Source: Mya arenaria
Taxonomy: Eukaryota; Mollusca; Bivalvia; Myida; Myidae
Assembly (NCBI RefSeq): GCF_026914265.1
Contig: NC_069127.1
Location: 65,003,580 to 65,067,579 of the forward strand
Length of the DNA stretch: 64,000 nt
Reading direction: 5' to 3'
The translations under genes were made by a program, and so were the position numbers. Positions 12,101 to 24,925 of the stretch are shown here, piece after piece. The notes beneath the pieces are model-generated. The model had not been told where the DNA came from. It did not search any database and saw only the letters and a list, made by a program, of their open reading frames with translations. Every line of letters starts with the position of its first letter. Within the stretch, counting starts at the first letter, position 1.

Positions 12101-13971
12101 ACTATCTGACGCTTAACCAAAGTAGGTCCACATGCATTTTATGTAATATAACACGACTTCACACACCAGAGACACACCGCTCAATCTGATAATGTACACA
12201 CAGTTAATAGTATATGAATAATATGAAGCCCAATTTAAAGCAGACCAGATGTTATAGCTCTGAAGCAAAAACATACACTAAAATAGCTTGCATATAATCC
12301 TACCGTTTAAGTTGACTGTAAGTTCATCTACAGAAATAACGTCAACGCCAAGCTTCTGAAGGCATGGAAATACCTCCCCAGACTTAAGCATATTGAGGAG
12401 AAGTTCGCAATACTGCTCTGGTATCATAAACGTCAATAGCATACTGGACGAAGGTTCAATTCCTGCAATCATGATGAACTGTGGTGGCAGGAACAGAATT
12501 GACGCCAGCCTCTCTCGCAACTGTTGTAAATAGCTATCCGTACAGTTGCTGTAGTCTATGCCGTCAACATGCAATCGCACATACCTGTAACCATTTTCTG
12601 GAAAAAATAATGTTTTATAATCACTGTTAAGTCTCATTACACAGGCAGTTTTCATTTTAATGCGAAGAAAACATAATAAAATATGCAAACAGAGAGATCT
12701 TACTTTTCAGTCAAGCATGCTAATGCCAAGATTTCCATTCTCTAAAAATAAAGTTATAAATAAAAAAATAGAAATGTTTGACTTTAATTTTAAGAATAAA
12801 CCTGGTTCTTCTGTAGCAGGGTAGAAATGCAGAGTATTCCCCGTTTCCCTACAGAAATCTATAGCTTTTTGAACGAGGTCCATTCGTCCGATGACTTTAA
12901 GCGCACTTTGCAAGTAAATCATGTTGTTTCTGTTTAAATAACCTCTGTTTTTCAATATTCTAAACAATTCCCGCGGTGTGTTAATGCCTTCGAGAACACT
13001 TAGCCCAATGCCACCGTCTCCTGCAAAACATTTGACAACAATTCAATTTATTTAATCCCGAAATATACAAATATTCTGAAGAATAGTATATAGACAACAA
13101 AGACACCATATCTGCATATTTATGGGGCTTATTTCTATGAGGCTATCTATATTCATTGTCTTCAGCACCTTTCTTTTTAATAATTGTGCTCAATAATTAC
13201 TTTGCCTATGTTTTCCGAAAAACGTTTTCTGTTGATTTTTTTATTCAAATCACGGGATATTGTATGTTGGTGAAAGAAATCGAAGCACAAGTCGCCTAGT
13301 AGGAAAATGGCAATTTAAAACTCGAAAAGTAAAAGGCAACGTTTTAGTCACATGGGCTGAAAATATGTCTTTCTCACTACGAAATTGTTTTGAGTGGGAA
13401 ATAGCCATTGGTCCGTAACATTTAATTGCCAGAGAGTAAGCCCGATAAGTATTACTAAGTTATCAAAAATGACAAAAAAACAACAAAAAAACAACAACAC
13501 TTTTTATACCAATCGCAAATACCGTATAATAAAAGTGGTATTTTGCTTAGTTTACACAACCCCCTTTGACTTCTCCAATTTTTAGCAGTGCATTTTTATA
13601 CATTTCCGAATGAAATTTTATCCGAAAAAATCGCAATTAGTTGTAACTGAGAATGTATACTTTTTTGTCGTTAAGTGTATACAATTTCTTTAGCATAGCA
13701 TTTATAACCTGAAAATTGGTGTTTTATTTTAACCAAATCCTCCATCATCAAGGAATCGGCAATTTCACCAAGGAACTTATTGAACTGCCAGTCGGCTGGT
13801 GGTGGAGGCAAAGGAAGGGGTGGATCCGTTCTTGCCACCGGCTCATGGCGTCTAATGAATGACTCGTTTTCATTGGCTGGATGGGGCGGAAGTGGCATTG
13901 CATCAATGCTCTCCTCATGACTCATATCTGTTGCTTGATTGTGGTGCGGTTCTTCTTTAATTCGGGCATTT
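8742..13971 (-). CDS. DED-containing coiled-coil protein, six coding exons
   Basis: I assembled this gene from six minus-strand exons whose junctions are all GT-AG and all phase 1, so the frame runs through without adjustment. Counting from the ATG at 13925 the product is about 627 residues. It has a Pro-rich linker (36-44), a death effector domain (about 46-126) with the RxDL motif as R118-M-D-L121, and a mixed alpha/beta segment (146-243). A long Glu/Lys/Gln-rich coiled coil follows (about 244-433), then a charged C-terminal region (434-627). DEDs are adaptor modules of caspase-8/FADD-type apoptosis and immune signalling. No caspase domain is present, so this looks like an adaptor or regulator; that role is inferred. 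I do not recognise the C-terminal two thirds. An in-frame extension upstream of M13925 is possible if a further 5' coding exon exists. A minus-strand AATAAA lies at 8220-8225. Confidence 0.75.
10058..10273 (-). CDS. DED gene exon 5 (charged region)
   Basis: The acceptor is GTTCTTTCAG and the donor TACG|GTAACT. The 72 codons begin GSVTDIELTDVGLAIL and continue into a Lys/Arg/Asp-rich helix. The exon is phase 1 at both ends. No domain was recognised. Confidence 0.7.
10498..11067 (-). CDS. DED gene exon 4 (coiled coil)
   Basis: The acceptor is TTTTAATAG and the donor CAAG|GTAACA. The 190 codons are rich in Glu, Lys, Leu and Gln with heptad-like spacing, for example KTKQLEKTELELLS. It is a probable oligomerisation segment and is phase 1 on both sides. 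The plus-strand ORF across it is an antisense shadow. Confidence 0.75.
11241..11593. mobile_element. MITE family C, copy 2, in a DED-gene intron
   Basis: Same blocks as copies 1 and 3, ending AGTGCATCTTTAA. It lies in the intron between exons 3 and 4 of the DED gene. The left terminal repeat is the most diverged of the three. Confidence 0.68.
12304..12597 (-). CDS. DED gene exon 3 (unnamed alpha/beta domain)
   Basis: The acceptor is TTTTTCCAG and the donor AACG|GTAGGA. The 98 codons alternate predicted strands and helices (start YRYVRLHVDG; centre FIMIAGIEPSSS). This single-exon, symmetric phase-1 unit behaves like a domain cassette. I do not recognise its fold from sequence alone. Confidence 0.72.
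12802..13020 (-). CDS. DED gene exon 2 (second half of DED)
   Basis: The acceptor is TTTTGCAG at 13021 and above, and the donor is CCAG|GTTTAT. The 73 codons complete the DED, ending in the helix-6 signature RMDL followed by V-Q-K-A-I. The exon is phase 1 at both ends, so it is a symmetric, skippable exon. Confidence 0.75.
13709..13971 (-). CDS. DED gene exon 1 (start codon and first half of DED)
   Basis: The donor is CAG|GTTATA at 13708-13707. The upstream edge is acceptor-like (TTTAAAG at 13972 and above), so a noncoding or short coding exon may precede it. The ATG at 13925 opens the main frame. A 15-codon upstream ORF (ATG at 13969) ends in a TGA that overlaps this ATG as ATGA. The exon encodes the Pro-rich linker and DED helices 1-2. 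Confidence 0.65.
13922..13969 (-). promoter_or_regulatory. Upstream ORF overlapping the DED start codon
   Basis: This ORF of 15 codons plus stop lies in the same exon as the main ATG. Its TGA overlaps the main start in an ATGA configuration. Such an arrangement can allow termination-reinitiation or repress the main frame. It only matters if the transcript begins at or upstream of 13969. Confidence 0.35.
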
Positions 13972-16900
13972 CTTTAAAAAATAATAAACATTTATTATAA
14001 GGAATACCTCATCTTTAAGTACAATACATGGAAACATTTAATGCAACTAAAGTGATTTTTGGTGCTCTGAATATCCAAATGATAAAAGCAGCAGTTTCAG
14101 AATGATTGAGACAGTTCATTGGAAGTTATGATCTAGTGCAAAACTAGATGCAATTGTTTTTAGAATCACTTAAAAATCATATTAAATGAAGGGAAAAGAC
14201 ACTATAGATCAATAGCTATATAATATTTTATATTTATAATATTTCAGGGTGAAAAATTGTTACGACGGTTTCTGTCTGGTTCAATTTTTAGCATTACAAG
14301 GAGGCACAAATCAGGCATTGGCCGTGTGCCTCAAATATCATAATATATAGGTAGGTCAGAATTATATATTTGGCTACTATAGACTTGTGCTGTAAGTTCA
14401 AAAATAATATCCAAACATCGGCATAAATGAATCTTCATACAAGTATAATTACATGTTAAGGTAAGAAGTTTAGTTCACAAGCTGATATGCCTGTACTTCA
14501 GATATTCATTGTGACAAGTGTGTATGTTTGAAATATACAGAGAGTCCCGCTTTAACCTTCAATCTCTTATCAAATGCACTTGAAGCGCATGCATGGTTTA
14601 AACTTGACATTAACCACATGCATGTGTGGTAAATCTACAATATAGTTTACAGCGCTGATGTGAAATGTATAAACAAGATATCAGATTTAACTAAAGAGCT
14701 GCACACACTCACGATCGATTGTGCAAATCAAAACAATAAAAGCGCAGACGCAAACTCGCCATACACGTATTAAATGACAAGAAATATAATTCAGCTCGTC
14801 TTAATTTCGAGCTGTTGTCATAGCCTGTGTGTCGTTAGTGGTTTCTTTGTAAAAAATATTTTCCTGGGCCAGAAAAACGGTCACAATATTCAAATGAAAA
14901 TAATAGCGCTTGTTGAACTTGCTGCACGAAACAATATGCTTATCGCTTATCCTTTTCAATGCACAAAGCTCTCGCTGTATTCATTGTCAAGTTTTTAAGT
15001 TGAAACTCACATTATATAAATCCATGCAAATATTTCAACTTTACAACTCATTAACTGCTTAAGATATTTACAAGTAACTTGTGAAAGTATGCACTTTGTA
15101 GCAATCCCCGAATTCTGGCTTTTTTGATTCGTCACTTGACCTATGTCTCTTCATTTAAACTTACCCATAACTTAAGTTCCGTTCAAAGGGAAGTTTGCAC
15201 ATGTGTAAGCCCATTACACAGGCTAATATAATTGCTGAGTTTTTTGCACCCTGGTAGTGGGACACAATCAAGCGAAAACTTTGAATTGGCCAACTGTCAA
15301 ATATAATACCATGATATTTTGTACACTTATTACCAGCGACAATGATCACATCTGTAGTAAGGCCCATAACTCTTGATTTTATATTTGTTGAATGATACCC
15401 CTTATTCAACTAAAACAAACGAACAGACAAGCGTTGACGCAGTTCTCTTGTTAATATCTTTCTATATGAACTATTCAACACATGTTTTAGAAACCTTCAG
15501 CCCATTCAAATGCAATACTGACAAAAGTATCAGGTTTTTATATCAACACAAGTTTTGCATTCACAGGTGAGTTCCACTGACCTCTCCGTTGTTCCTGTTA
15601 CAGACATTTAACGCTAATACAGCACACATCGTACTAAATCTATTCGCGCAAACAGTGAGCCGATAGTTCAGTATTTTGTAAAGTTAACAACGTGATTAAC
15701 ACGACTTTGTTCTTAATTTTTAAACGTGAACCAATTGATGATAGGCTCATATATCTAGAATAAAACAAGTACATCTGAAACAGTTCTTGTACGGAACACT
15801 GTAGCTCACACGTGTATCCATTAAACTTCCAGAGTAGTAAGGAATTGAAAGTTAACTAAGTTGACGTTCACAACGTTGTTCACTTTAAAAAATGCTCTGA
15901 ATAATCGGCCATATATTAGGTTTGTTGATAGTTTGCATAGTTAAATCTCGTATTTCTGTAATGGCTACTACTTTTGTGACATTAGATAAAAGCCTCGTGA
16001 TTTGCATTTTGGCTGGTTTAATGGCTGCTGTTCATTTAAAAAAATAACACTGTAACTTAAAAATATTCCTGAAAGAAAGGCCTTATAACAAGAAGTAGAG
16101 GTACAACTTCGATGTCTCAGACAAGGAATAATATGAACAGCAATAAGCACCCTGATTAGAAGCGTGAATTTACGTTTATCAGACCCGCGGTGATGACGGC
16201 CATGTGCCTTAGCACGCATTGATCTGTGACAGATTAGGAAACGGCGACATTGACCAATGAAATACTTTTAGGGCTTAACTTTGTGATAAACAATGATCTA
16301 CTACGTGCGTTAATGAGACAAGTGAACTCAGGAAACACTTATATTCTGTTGAAAATTTCCACTGATTACTCACATGTACCGCGTGTAAACATATATAGCC
16401 AGTAATCATGCGTGCGCATTCTTCGGTCGTCCTTTCAAGTCAGCGGTCATTTATAAATACGTTTTTGCTATTCTTTCTTCAATTTATATATCATCACTTA
16501 TTAAACTATTCAAAGTCCTGACAATGTTAAAAAATAAGTCAATGATTTGACATATTATTTAAATCAAGAAAGAAAATTTTGTCGTTGCTATGTCCTTTAG
16601 TGTACATGTATGCGTGACTAGTCAGATTATATTCACGAAACGCCGAGATATGTATCATTTTCGTGATTATTTTAAGGAAACTATTAAACAATGGTAGCTG
16701 TAACACTTACAAATTAAATTTTAATCCAAATTATTCCATTCTACGGTGTAATTTTAACAATTTGTAAGCGGACTGGTTATACCGCCATTTTGATCTAAAA
16801 TATCGAAACTAGTTACTTCCTTTAACGCCCACTTAACATTTTCTGAAAATCTAAATATAGAAATTATTGTTATATAGAACATAAAATGCCGATTTCTCGC

Positions 16901-18359
16901 TGTTTCATCACAAGAAGACATATAATATTAAACTTATGTTTTCATAGTACATTTGCAAAACTGTACCTTTCATTTTGTAAGTCGATATGGAGAATGTGTC
17001 TATATACTTTATGTGACACGGCTAGAGAGTGCTATTTTTAAATTGTGATTTTAGTTTAGCATTGAACGGCGTAACCGCTCAGCCCAACTAATTGTAAAAT
17101 GCATACTCAGGGGCGGGTCCATTATTTAACTTTAGAGGGTGCGGACTTAAGGGAGCATCTTAGGGCGTGCGCCCCTTTCAACAGGAACCGAAAAATATGT
17201 ACAAAAAACGGTGTTGAGGTTTGTGAGTCTTCCCCTAAGAAAATAATTATAGTCTAAAATGGTATACTGTGGTTTAATTTATGCTAACATTTTTTCTTTC
17301 AAATTGTCATAAAAAATTACTTGAACAATATGGAGTAAGAGGTGGAGAGGTGGGGGGGGGGGGGTGAAAGGGTCGCCGGGATCGAGCACCACCCAAACCA
17401 AATCCACTACTGAAACTTAATACCAGCAATGCAGCTTATGTCTAGCTATCACTGAAACGACAATGGTCACGATAAATCGTGGAAATTTGGAGGTCATAGT
17501 CCTATGTACGGTGTATCATAATACGAATCAATAGAATTCTTGTTGACCGTAAGCCTGCAGAACCTACCAGATATTATCGTACGGGTGGCGTTCTATCCCA
17601 TGCATCATTCGTACAAATGCTGTTTGATTTTGGGATGAAATTTTGGGTTCCTAAAATCGTAGTACAACCGTACAAATTCCAAGATCATCGTACTAGTCGA
17701 TGTCCATGCGAGCCAAGTACAATATACACGCAACGTCATCCGTTTATTGTCCGGACTATTCATTATTTTCGCGATAAATCGCCATAGTCAACCCTAGAAC
17801 CGCATCGGAACGTTTTGTAAAAAAACCCCATACAACATAACGCATCATGACCGCGCCAAGTTAAACAATCGTAACCTTTCCGATCTTATCCGACTACACA
17901 GAATTCATACAAAAACCATTCTCGAATGTGCCTGCGATTAACTACATTTTTGAACGGGGGCCCTTCAGGGCCACGTTCATAGTAGGCACATCAGATCGTT
18001 ACTACAAATGATTACACGGTGATTCGGTCGAAATAATGCGCTCATTGAATGCTTGAATACACATGACATCTTTAAAATTCAAAAAATCTGAATTGATGTA
18101 TAGTAATGTACACTTGAACTCGTACATTTTGCATATCCCTGAAAATGCAGCTGAAAAAATTACAAATGAATACAACATATTTATACGCAACCGCTCGAAA
18201 ACGGCGAAAAAGCTAAGTGTATTGTTACAGGTGTGAGTCGGTTATAAGAAGTAGTTACCATAATTGATTAATCGATTCCAAACAATTCTAAAATTTCCTT
18301 TAAAATGAAATTATATGTAAACACTATTTCACTGATCAATAAACAAACGAACGAAGTGA
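13972..18359. other. Upstream region of the DED gene
   Basis: No convincing coding exon. It may contain noncoding 5' exons of the DED gene. A patch at about 17100-17420 (GGGGCGGGTCC, a G13 run, CCACTACTGAAAC) looks like a decayed dispersed repeat, and a similar GC-rich patch lies at 63230-63480. Confidence 0.45.
16782..16792 (-). promoter_or_regulatory. YY1-like motif CCGCCATTTTG
   Basis: A perfect core match to the YY1 consensus (CAAAATGGCGG on the minus strand). It sits about 2.8 kb upstream of the DED gene's first recognised exon and may mark its promoter. Confidence 0.3.
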
Positions 18360-21300
18360 ATGCTTTTTGGAAACCGTATATCGAAAAAGTATATTATACA
18401 GATTACTACGCCTATATTTAGCAGGGTCATTTCAACTTTCGATCGTCGCCATTTTGTAAGCGCCCTGTCTAAGAGTGTCTCATTGACATCAGCTGTATTA
18501 AATGTATATTGTAAGTATTTTATAATTGTTACACACGAACGGCTTTACGTGTGTTTGGCATGACAGTTATTGAAATTGCTTCATTATTTACACTGTATAT
18601 TGTTCTTTGTGCAAATATCTGTGTGCGTTGTTTTGTATGTGCGTGACCTACATTAATTGAGTGGCCTCAATGATCATGAACCTGCGTGTTTATTCTATTA
18701 TTTAATTTGTTAAGATTACGATGTGAATTTGTGTATTTCATCTAGCTAATTTTGATGACGTATATTATGCTTGTTCATATATGCATTCGTGCCGTTTGTG
18801 GCGCACACAGTTTCTTGACCTTAGGTGACCTACTACGTAGTTGATGTAGTGATGTCAAGTCGATTGTAGTTATCTCCCCTTATGAATCTCATGAATATTA
18901 TTTTTTCACTGAAGGCAACCCAATGCTGGTTCTGGTTTTCTACACCCTTTAAACCACATATATCAACATTTGCGGAGAACCATGTAGCTGTTTATAGTTA
19001 ATTAGATGATGAAATATTCTGGGAACCACTCAGAGTTCACTGAAATCGTGTTTTTTCTAAAAGAAAAACGAAAGTGAAAATTTGATTAAACGTTTTTTTC
19101 ATGTTTTAAGGCAAGAACAAAGGATTATTTGGTTTGTTTTTAAGCATGGGAGGGGTCTCATAGTTTTTTTTATCACTTTTGATACGATAACAACTGGACT
19201 ATGAACGTTCTTAGACCATTTATAGACTTCGCCAAAATGTAAACAAAAATCCAAAATGGCTGCCGCGAAGTGACGGTGAAACCACAGTTTTCACTTAGTC
19301 AGATTTTTGATGATTAATGCATGAAACAGTTGCTGACAGCTTCAAACTGCATGTATAGCTTGTGTAAATATGTGTAAACATTAAGAAAGAATACATTTTA
19401 TGTCTATTTTTTAAATATTTGTAAAAAACATGTTTTCACAAAGTTTGTGTTCGTCCCCAGCTGTATCGTACCGTTTTGTTCTCAAATATGTTTACAGTAT
19501 GTAATAAAGACGTGTTTATATAAAATAAAGCCCGAGAAAAATGCCAGATTTAGGTTATAACAGTTGTTTTCTAACTGAAACGTGATATTAGGTTCATCTT
19601 CAAGTGTTGGCTTCATCGCACCTGTCATGAGCAGCTTTTGGTCGTGGTGGTACACTTAAAAGTTGGACCCAGCAATTTAAACTGGTATGCCAGAGATGTG
19701 TTAACTGAGTATGTTGTATAGGCTATAAGGGCGTCAATGATTGTATGTTTGATAAGGTGTTGTTGATTTGTTGTTGATTTATTTATTTTCCTTTCTTATT
19801 ATTTTAAACCCGGGAGGAACTGTAGAGAACCAGCCAGACAGCCCGTCCGCCGAGATGCCATCCCGACGGAGCTGTACTTTGTGTATGCCAACATGCTGTA
19901 ATTTGTTAGTACTTCAAGATCATAGAATGGAAAATTGTATCCAAACTGAAGTATAAAGTGAGCAAGTTTGGGTACTGTTTGTTCCATTCTTAAATGAATT
20001 TCTTTCATGTTGTTTGTCAATCATTTCTGGTGCGGCTTTGATAATAATATTATTTTCTAATGAAACTGCTGACTTGTATTAGTCTTTGGTCTGTATTGTG
20101 CATCTATTCGAACATTTTGTTTGCTCTTTTAAGCAAACATTACATTAATTTAAAATTCTATAAGCAATTAAACAAAACTTACTTAACATTTGATGCAGAC
20201 TGATGTTTTATTTAGTGTGCATATGATTTTCAGCTTATGGACAAGAAAACATCTACTTCAACAATTACAGCAACACAATGAGATCCCTATTTTAAAGAAA
20301 TAATGCCACCTTTCATTAATTCATTAATTCATTCTATCAATCATTCATATATATAATAATATATATTCAATCAGTTTATACAGTGAAAAACTTGACATTT
20401 CTCAAGGCAAAAGAAATAAAAAGTGAGCCGCTTTCATAAAGATTAGAGCCTTTTCCCTCCATGCATTAAAAAAACAACCTTAATATATTATAAATGTCTT
20501 AAAACCCTAATGTATTGTTTATGTCAATAGCCAGCCTGGTTGCTGTAGCCACAGTGGAATTTTCAAGGACAAGAACCAGTGCTGGTAAAAATGTGGTTTG
20601 TGTGGTTTTCCAAACCGGCTCTCAGCAAGGATCTCCGAGAAAGGATTATCGTCTCCAAGTAAGAAGAATTCTAACATGTCTCGTTAAAATGCTTTCAAAA
20701 TGCATCTGGGTACTGAATAAGATGAGATTAACCTTTGAATTGTTAAAAACTGATAGCAAAATGTCCAAAAGACTACATATTTCATAAAATTTGTCCTGAA
20801 AATCTTTCAATTCATGAGCTTTTCTGCATATTTATCACATTTATGACTACATATATGGTTGTGTATGCCTCAAATGAGTGTTTACAGGCCTTTTTCAAAC
20901 TTTAACAGTAGTGGCAGATTGTTTTATTAGTGTAAAATATTGCTTTTGTGTCTTGCTTGCAGATCATGATGTGCCAATAAGCTCCAGCTAGCTGCGCCTT
21001 TTTCCTCCCAGCGGTAGTCCTGCAATCTGAATCCAGGAGATGCAGCTCTGAATCCAATATTTCAGAAGAATGAAGATGTGAGTCAACTCTGTAGTACTTG
21101 TTTGTGTGTAAATGATCAAAAGAGTGAGATTTATAGCAAATCAGGTGTAAATAAGCAACTTCTAGACAATGGTGAAGTGCTGTACTCTGAATTTAATGCC
21201 AAATATAGCCTTCAAAACAGATTCTTAAAGTAATTTTTCTTTTATAAAATGGGCATATTAATGCTATCTCTGCATTTTCTACATCATGTAGCCATCTCAT

Positions 21301-21840
21301 ACATGAAAACACTAGAAGTTGTCTTGAAAATTTGTTGTTGCACCATTTGTCCCGGAAGCAAACAATTTGGTATATATTGGTGTTTAGACTGTCTATAAAC
21401 ACATGATCACATGATCACTAAATTTCTTTTGTTAAACTTAACAGTTCTGTTACCTTTGTATATAAGTGGATAAGAAACATGTTGACAAGTTGAAGCATTT
21501 CAGTTTGGCTCTATAACATTTTTTATATAAAAGGCTAAGTGCAAAAACCTTATTTTGCTTAGAAAAAAATCTTAAAAGAGTAGGCAGGCCATTTGTGGTG
21601 CTGTTCTATAAACACCATTGAAAGCTACAAGGAAAACTTTACTTGGTCAAATTAATCAATGCATAAGGAAATAATGGCTCTTCAAAGGTTTGCAGCTTTA
21701 TACCATTTGAGGGAACTGGATGTTTCTGCTTTTTATGAAAATACCACAGGTGCTAATACTTGTCTCATTCATTTATTGTTTAATATATCATTTCCAAACT
21801 TTCAGTATGTATTGCATATAGCCTGAAGATGAATATAGGA
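18360..21840 (+). ncRNA. Possible spliced noncoding transcript
   Basis: Exon-like blocks with plausible signals line up on the plus strand. A 5' block ends ATATT|GTAAGT at about 18510. Another spans 20532-20660 (CAATAG before, CTCCAA|GTAAGA after). A third spans 20964-21077 (TTGCTTGCAG before, GAAGAT|GTGAGT after). None holds a convincing ORF, so a long noncoding RNA or 5' UTR exons are the options. Confidence 0.25.
18446..18456 (+). promoter_or_regulatory. YY1-like motif TCGCCATTTTG
   Basis: Lies about 55 bases before the strong GTAAGT donor of the candidate noncoding transcript, a position typical of YY1 sites at transcription starts. A related AAAATGGCTGCCGCG is at 19254-19268. Confidence 0.3.
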
Positions 21841-22289
21841 GTTGCTTAAATAGGCTCAAGACCACAGTTATCTGCACCCCGTTGTCCACGATCTGGATGT
21901 GATACAGAAAAATGAGTGCTTGTGTTCAAGTATCAATATTGCATTAAAGTTGAATGAAAGAGAAGAAACAGATGGCCTTTTTGCATAGAGCTTTACATAA
22001 CTGGACACTGTATTGCAAAAACTGATAGTTTTCAGTGTAAAAAATGGAAAATCATTGCCTGTGGAACTATGTAAATTATTTGTTTGTAGCCTTATTCTGT
22101 CCTGACCTCAGGGTCATGTATTACTACTCAATTTTGTGAGACAACGCATTGATCAACCCTATGTTTCCTTGTGATTAAAGTTTGTGTCTTGGATTGTTTA
22201 ACAGCAGCCAGTTACTTGTTTTTCAATTGGGTCTGTTTTGAAGTGAAAAGCCAGGTTAGTGTCTATATGAAACATAAAGTAAAAATAAC

Positions 22290-22640
22290 TGTGGTCTCAC
22301 ACTGTGTCGTATGCAATTCTATTACCACCTATGCAATTCCGTCAATGCTCATTAAACCTGTAGTTGCTATCCTTGCCTATGTTTCATACGCAAATCCGTT
22401 GACTACTATGCAATTTCGCCATATTAACGCCCTATGAGCATGAAGTGGCTATCATTGCCTATGTGTCCGGTGCAATTCTGTTACCTCCTATGCAGTTCCG
22501 TCACCATAACGCTTATTGAGAATGTAGTGGCTTTCATTTCTTATGTGTCCTAAGCAATTATGTTTGCTCCTATGCAATTTTTATGTATTAACATTCATTG
22601 AGCATGTAGTGGCTATCATTGTCTTTGTGTCCTATGCATT
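22290..22640. repeat. About 82-bp tandem repeat, four copies
   Basis: Repeats of TGTGTCCTATGCAATTCTG, ATGCAATTCCGTC, TTAACGC and GTAGTGGCTATCATTG recur at about 22306, 22382, 22466, 22547 and (partial) 22629. Confidence 0.7.
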
Positions 22641-23036
22641 TAGTCAAGGTGGCTGTGTCCGCTCTTTAACTTTGTCATATATGTATTGTTAGGGTTTGGT
22701 ATATTTTTGATCAACATTAAAATTTGACATGTTGCATGTAATTCAGATACCCACAGGTCAGGTTTTATTTACTATTTATTTTTATACAATGCTTTACATT
22801 GCATTGCATATAATATATATATACAGGCAAATTCAATGAATTCTTGTCCTGTCTCTGAATGTGTCAAGTACAGGAATTAAGGGGTCTTTAAAAAAATCCA
22901 AATTTCATTCGGCCCATAATGGCTACTTAGCATGAGCAATGCCCACATCCCTTCCCAAAGGTCAAGGTCATCTCACATTGTCATCACAACGGAATCAATT
23001 CCGCAAATCTGTTCTTTCACTTAATCAATTTCTTTT

Positions 23037-23277
23037 TCCATCTTACCGAAATTTCTTTAAATGCATGCCTTTTTCAGAAGTGAATCAGTTCCCACCATTT
23101 CACCTTCAAATGAAATCTCTTGTTCATCTAGACCTGTTTGTGTGTTCATAATCAAATTCTCTTTCTATCTTACCGAAATTTCTTTAAATGCATGCCTTTT
23201 TCAGAAGTGAATCAGTTCCCACCATTTCACCTTCAAATGACATCTCTTGCTCATCTAGACCTGTTTGTGTGTTCATA
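23037..23277. repeat. Tandem duplication of about 115 bp
   Basis: Two nearly identical blocks (23037-23150 and 23163-23277) share ATCTTACCGAAATTTC through GACCTGTTTGTGTGTTCATA. The few differences imply a recent duplication. Confidence 0.85.
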
Positions 23278-24194
23278 TAAAATGAACAACTACTTAGAAA
23301 TTTTTGCACACATAAAAAAATAGTGTTGTAGTCACTTCCTTATTCTATAATGCAATGAATATTAATGACTATGTATGTGGTACATGTACTTTCAGAAAAC
23401 TGAAGCTTTCATGTAAACACCACCATGGTATTGATTTACTCAGCTTTGATGTACTCGGCTGTGATGTAACATGCCTTCAAGCCACTATCCTGAAGAACAT
23501 TCAGACGTTCTAAATGGACCATTGCCCTGTTGCCTTGGAAATCATTATGAGGAGGAGCACACAAACTGTCACTTGTTTTGAATTTGAGATGTACCACAAA
23601 CTGACCATAAACTTTTCGGATGCTTTGTTTATTTCATCTGCCAATTTCGATGTATGTTTTACTGAATAACGACAAACAGTCTTACTCATAAGCATCTCTT
23701 AATCATTTGTATTCCACAACTAAACATGCTTGCAATTACACTGTGCCAGCTTTCATAATATAGCAATGCTGCAATGACCATATTTTTTGTACCAGTTGTT
23801 GCTTTATACTGAAACTTTTATTGAAAATGGTGCATAAACACTGATAACACATAAATGTTTCATTCATACATTTGTACATGTTCTTTCAGTGTATATGTTG
23901 ATAATGTTAATACATATTTGATGTGCAGTTACACATGTATTTATTGCCAACCTCATCGAAACATGCATATTTCCAACACAGACATTTACTGAATGTATTA
24001 CTACTTTAGGTTGATTTTGATATGTAAATAAAACATTGTACTACTTGTTTGTACAAAACACTTTTCATTTGCTATGCTGTTTGTTTCCGTGTTCTGTCTG
24101 CATACAGATGGTATTTTCATATCAATTTTTAGTATGACTATTCGAAGAATATCGAGAGCTATACTACTCACCCAAGCGTCGGCATCGGCGTCAC

Positions 24195-24925
24195 AACTTG
24201 GTTAAGGTTTTGCGTGCAAGCACTCATAGGTTGATATCTCAGTTACTACTCGAGGTATTGCATTGAGACTTGATACAATGGTACTGAACCATCCAACCTA
24301 CTTAATTAAGCAGGTATGATAACTCTACTTTGCATTTAATGCAAATAATAGGCCTTTATTATTCAACTTAGAAATTTTGGTTAATGTTTTGCGTGCAACC
24401 ACACATAGGTGAATATCTGCTTTACTACTTGAGTTATTGCATTGAGACTTGATAAAATGGTACTCAACCATCCAACCTACTTAATTAACCAAGTTAGATA
24501 ACTCTACTTTGCATTTAATGCAAATAAAAGGCCTTTAGTTTTCGACTTAGATATTCTGGTTAACGTTTTGTGTGCAAGCACACATCATATATATATAAAT
24601 ATCAAAGCAACTACTTGATGTATTGCAATCAGACTCATACAATCAAACCTACCCATGTAAGATAACTCTAGTTTCATTTAATGCAAATAATTGCCCTTTA
24701 TTATTTGACATAGAAATTCTGGTTAAGGTTTTGCGTGTAGCACACATAGGTAAATTTCTTAGGAACTACTCGATGTATTGCATTGAGACTTTATAGAATG
24801 GTGTTCAACCACTCAGTGTTATTGAATAACCAAGATATATAACTGCATTTTGCAAATAATTGCCCTTTATTATTAGACTAAAACTTTCTGGTTGAAATTT
24901 TCCATGTAACCACATTTATGTATAT
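24195..24925. repeat. 161-181-bp tandem repeat, about four and a half copies
   Basis: The start GGTTAAGGTTTTGCGTGCAA recurs at about 24198, 24376, 24557, 24718 and (degenerate) 24888, with GTATTGCATTGAGACTT and TTTAATGCAAATAAT inside each unit. The length is in the range of bivalve satellites and of the cores of some non-autonomous Helitrons. No Helitron ends were identified. Confidence 0.8.
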
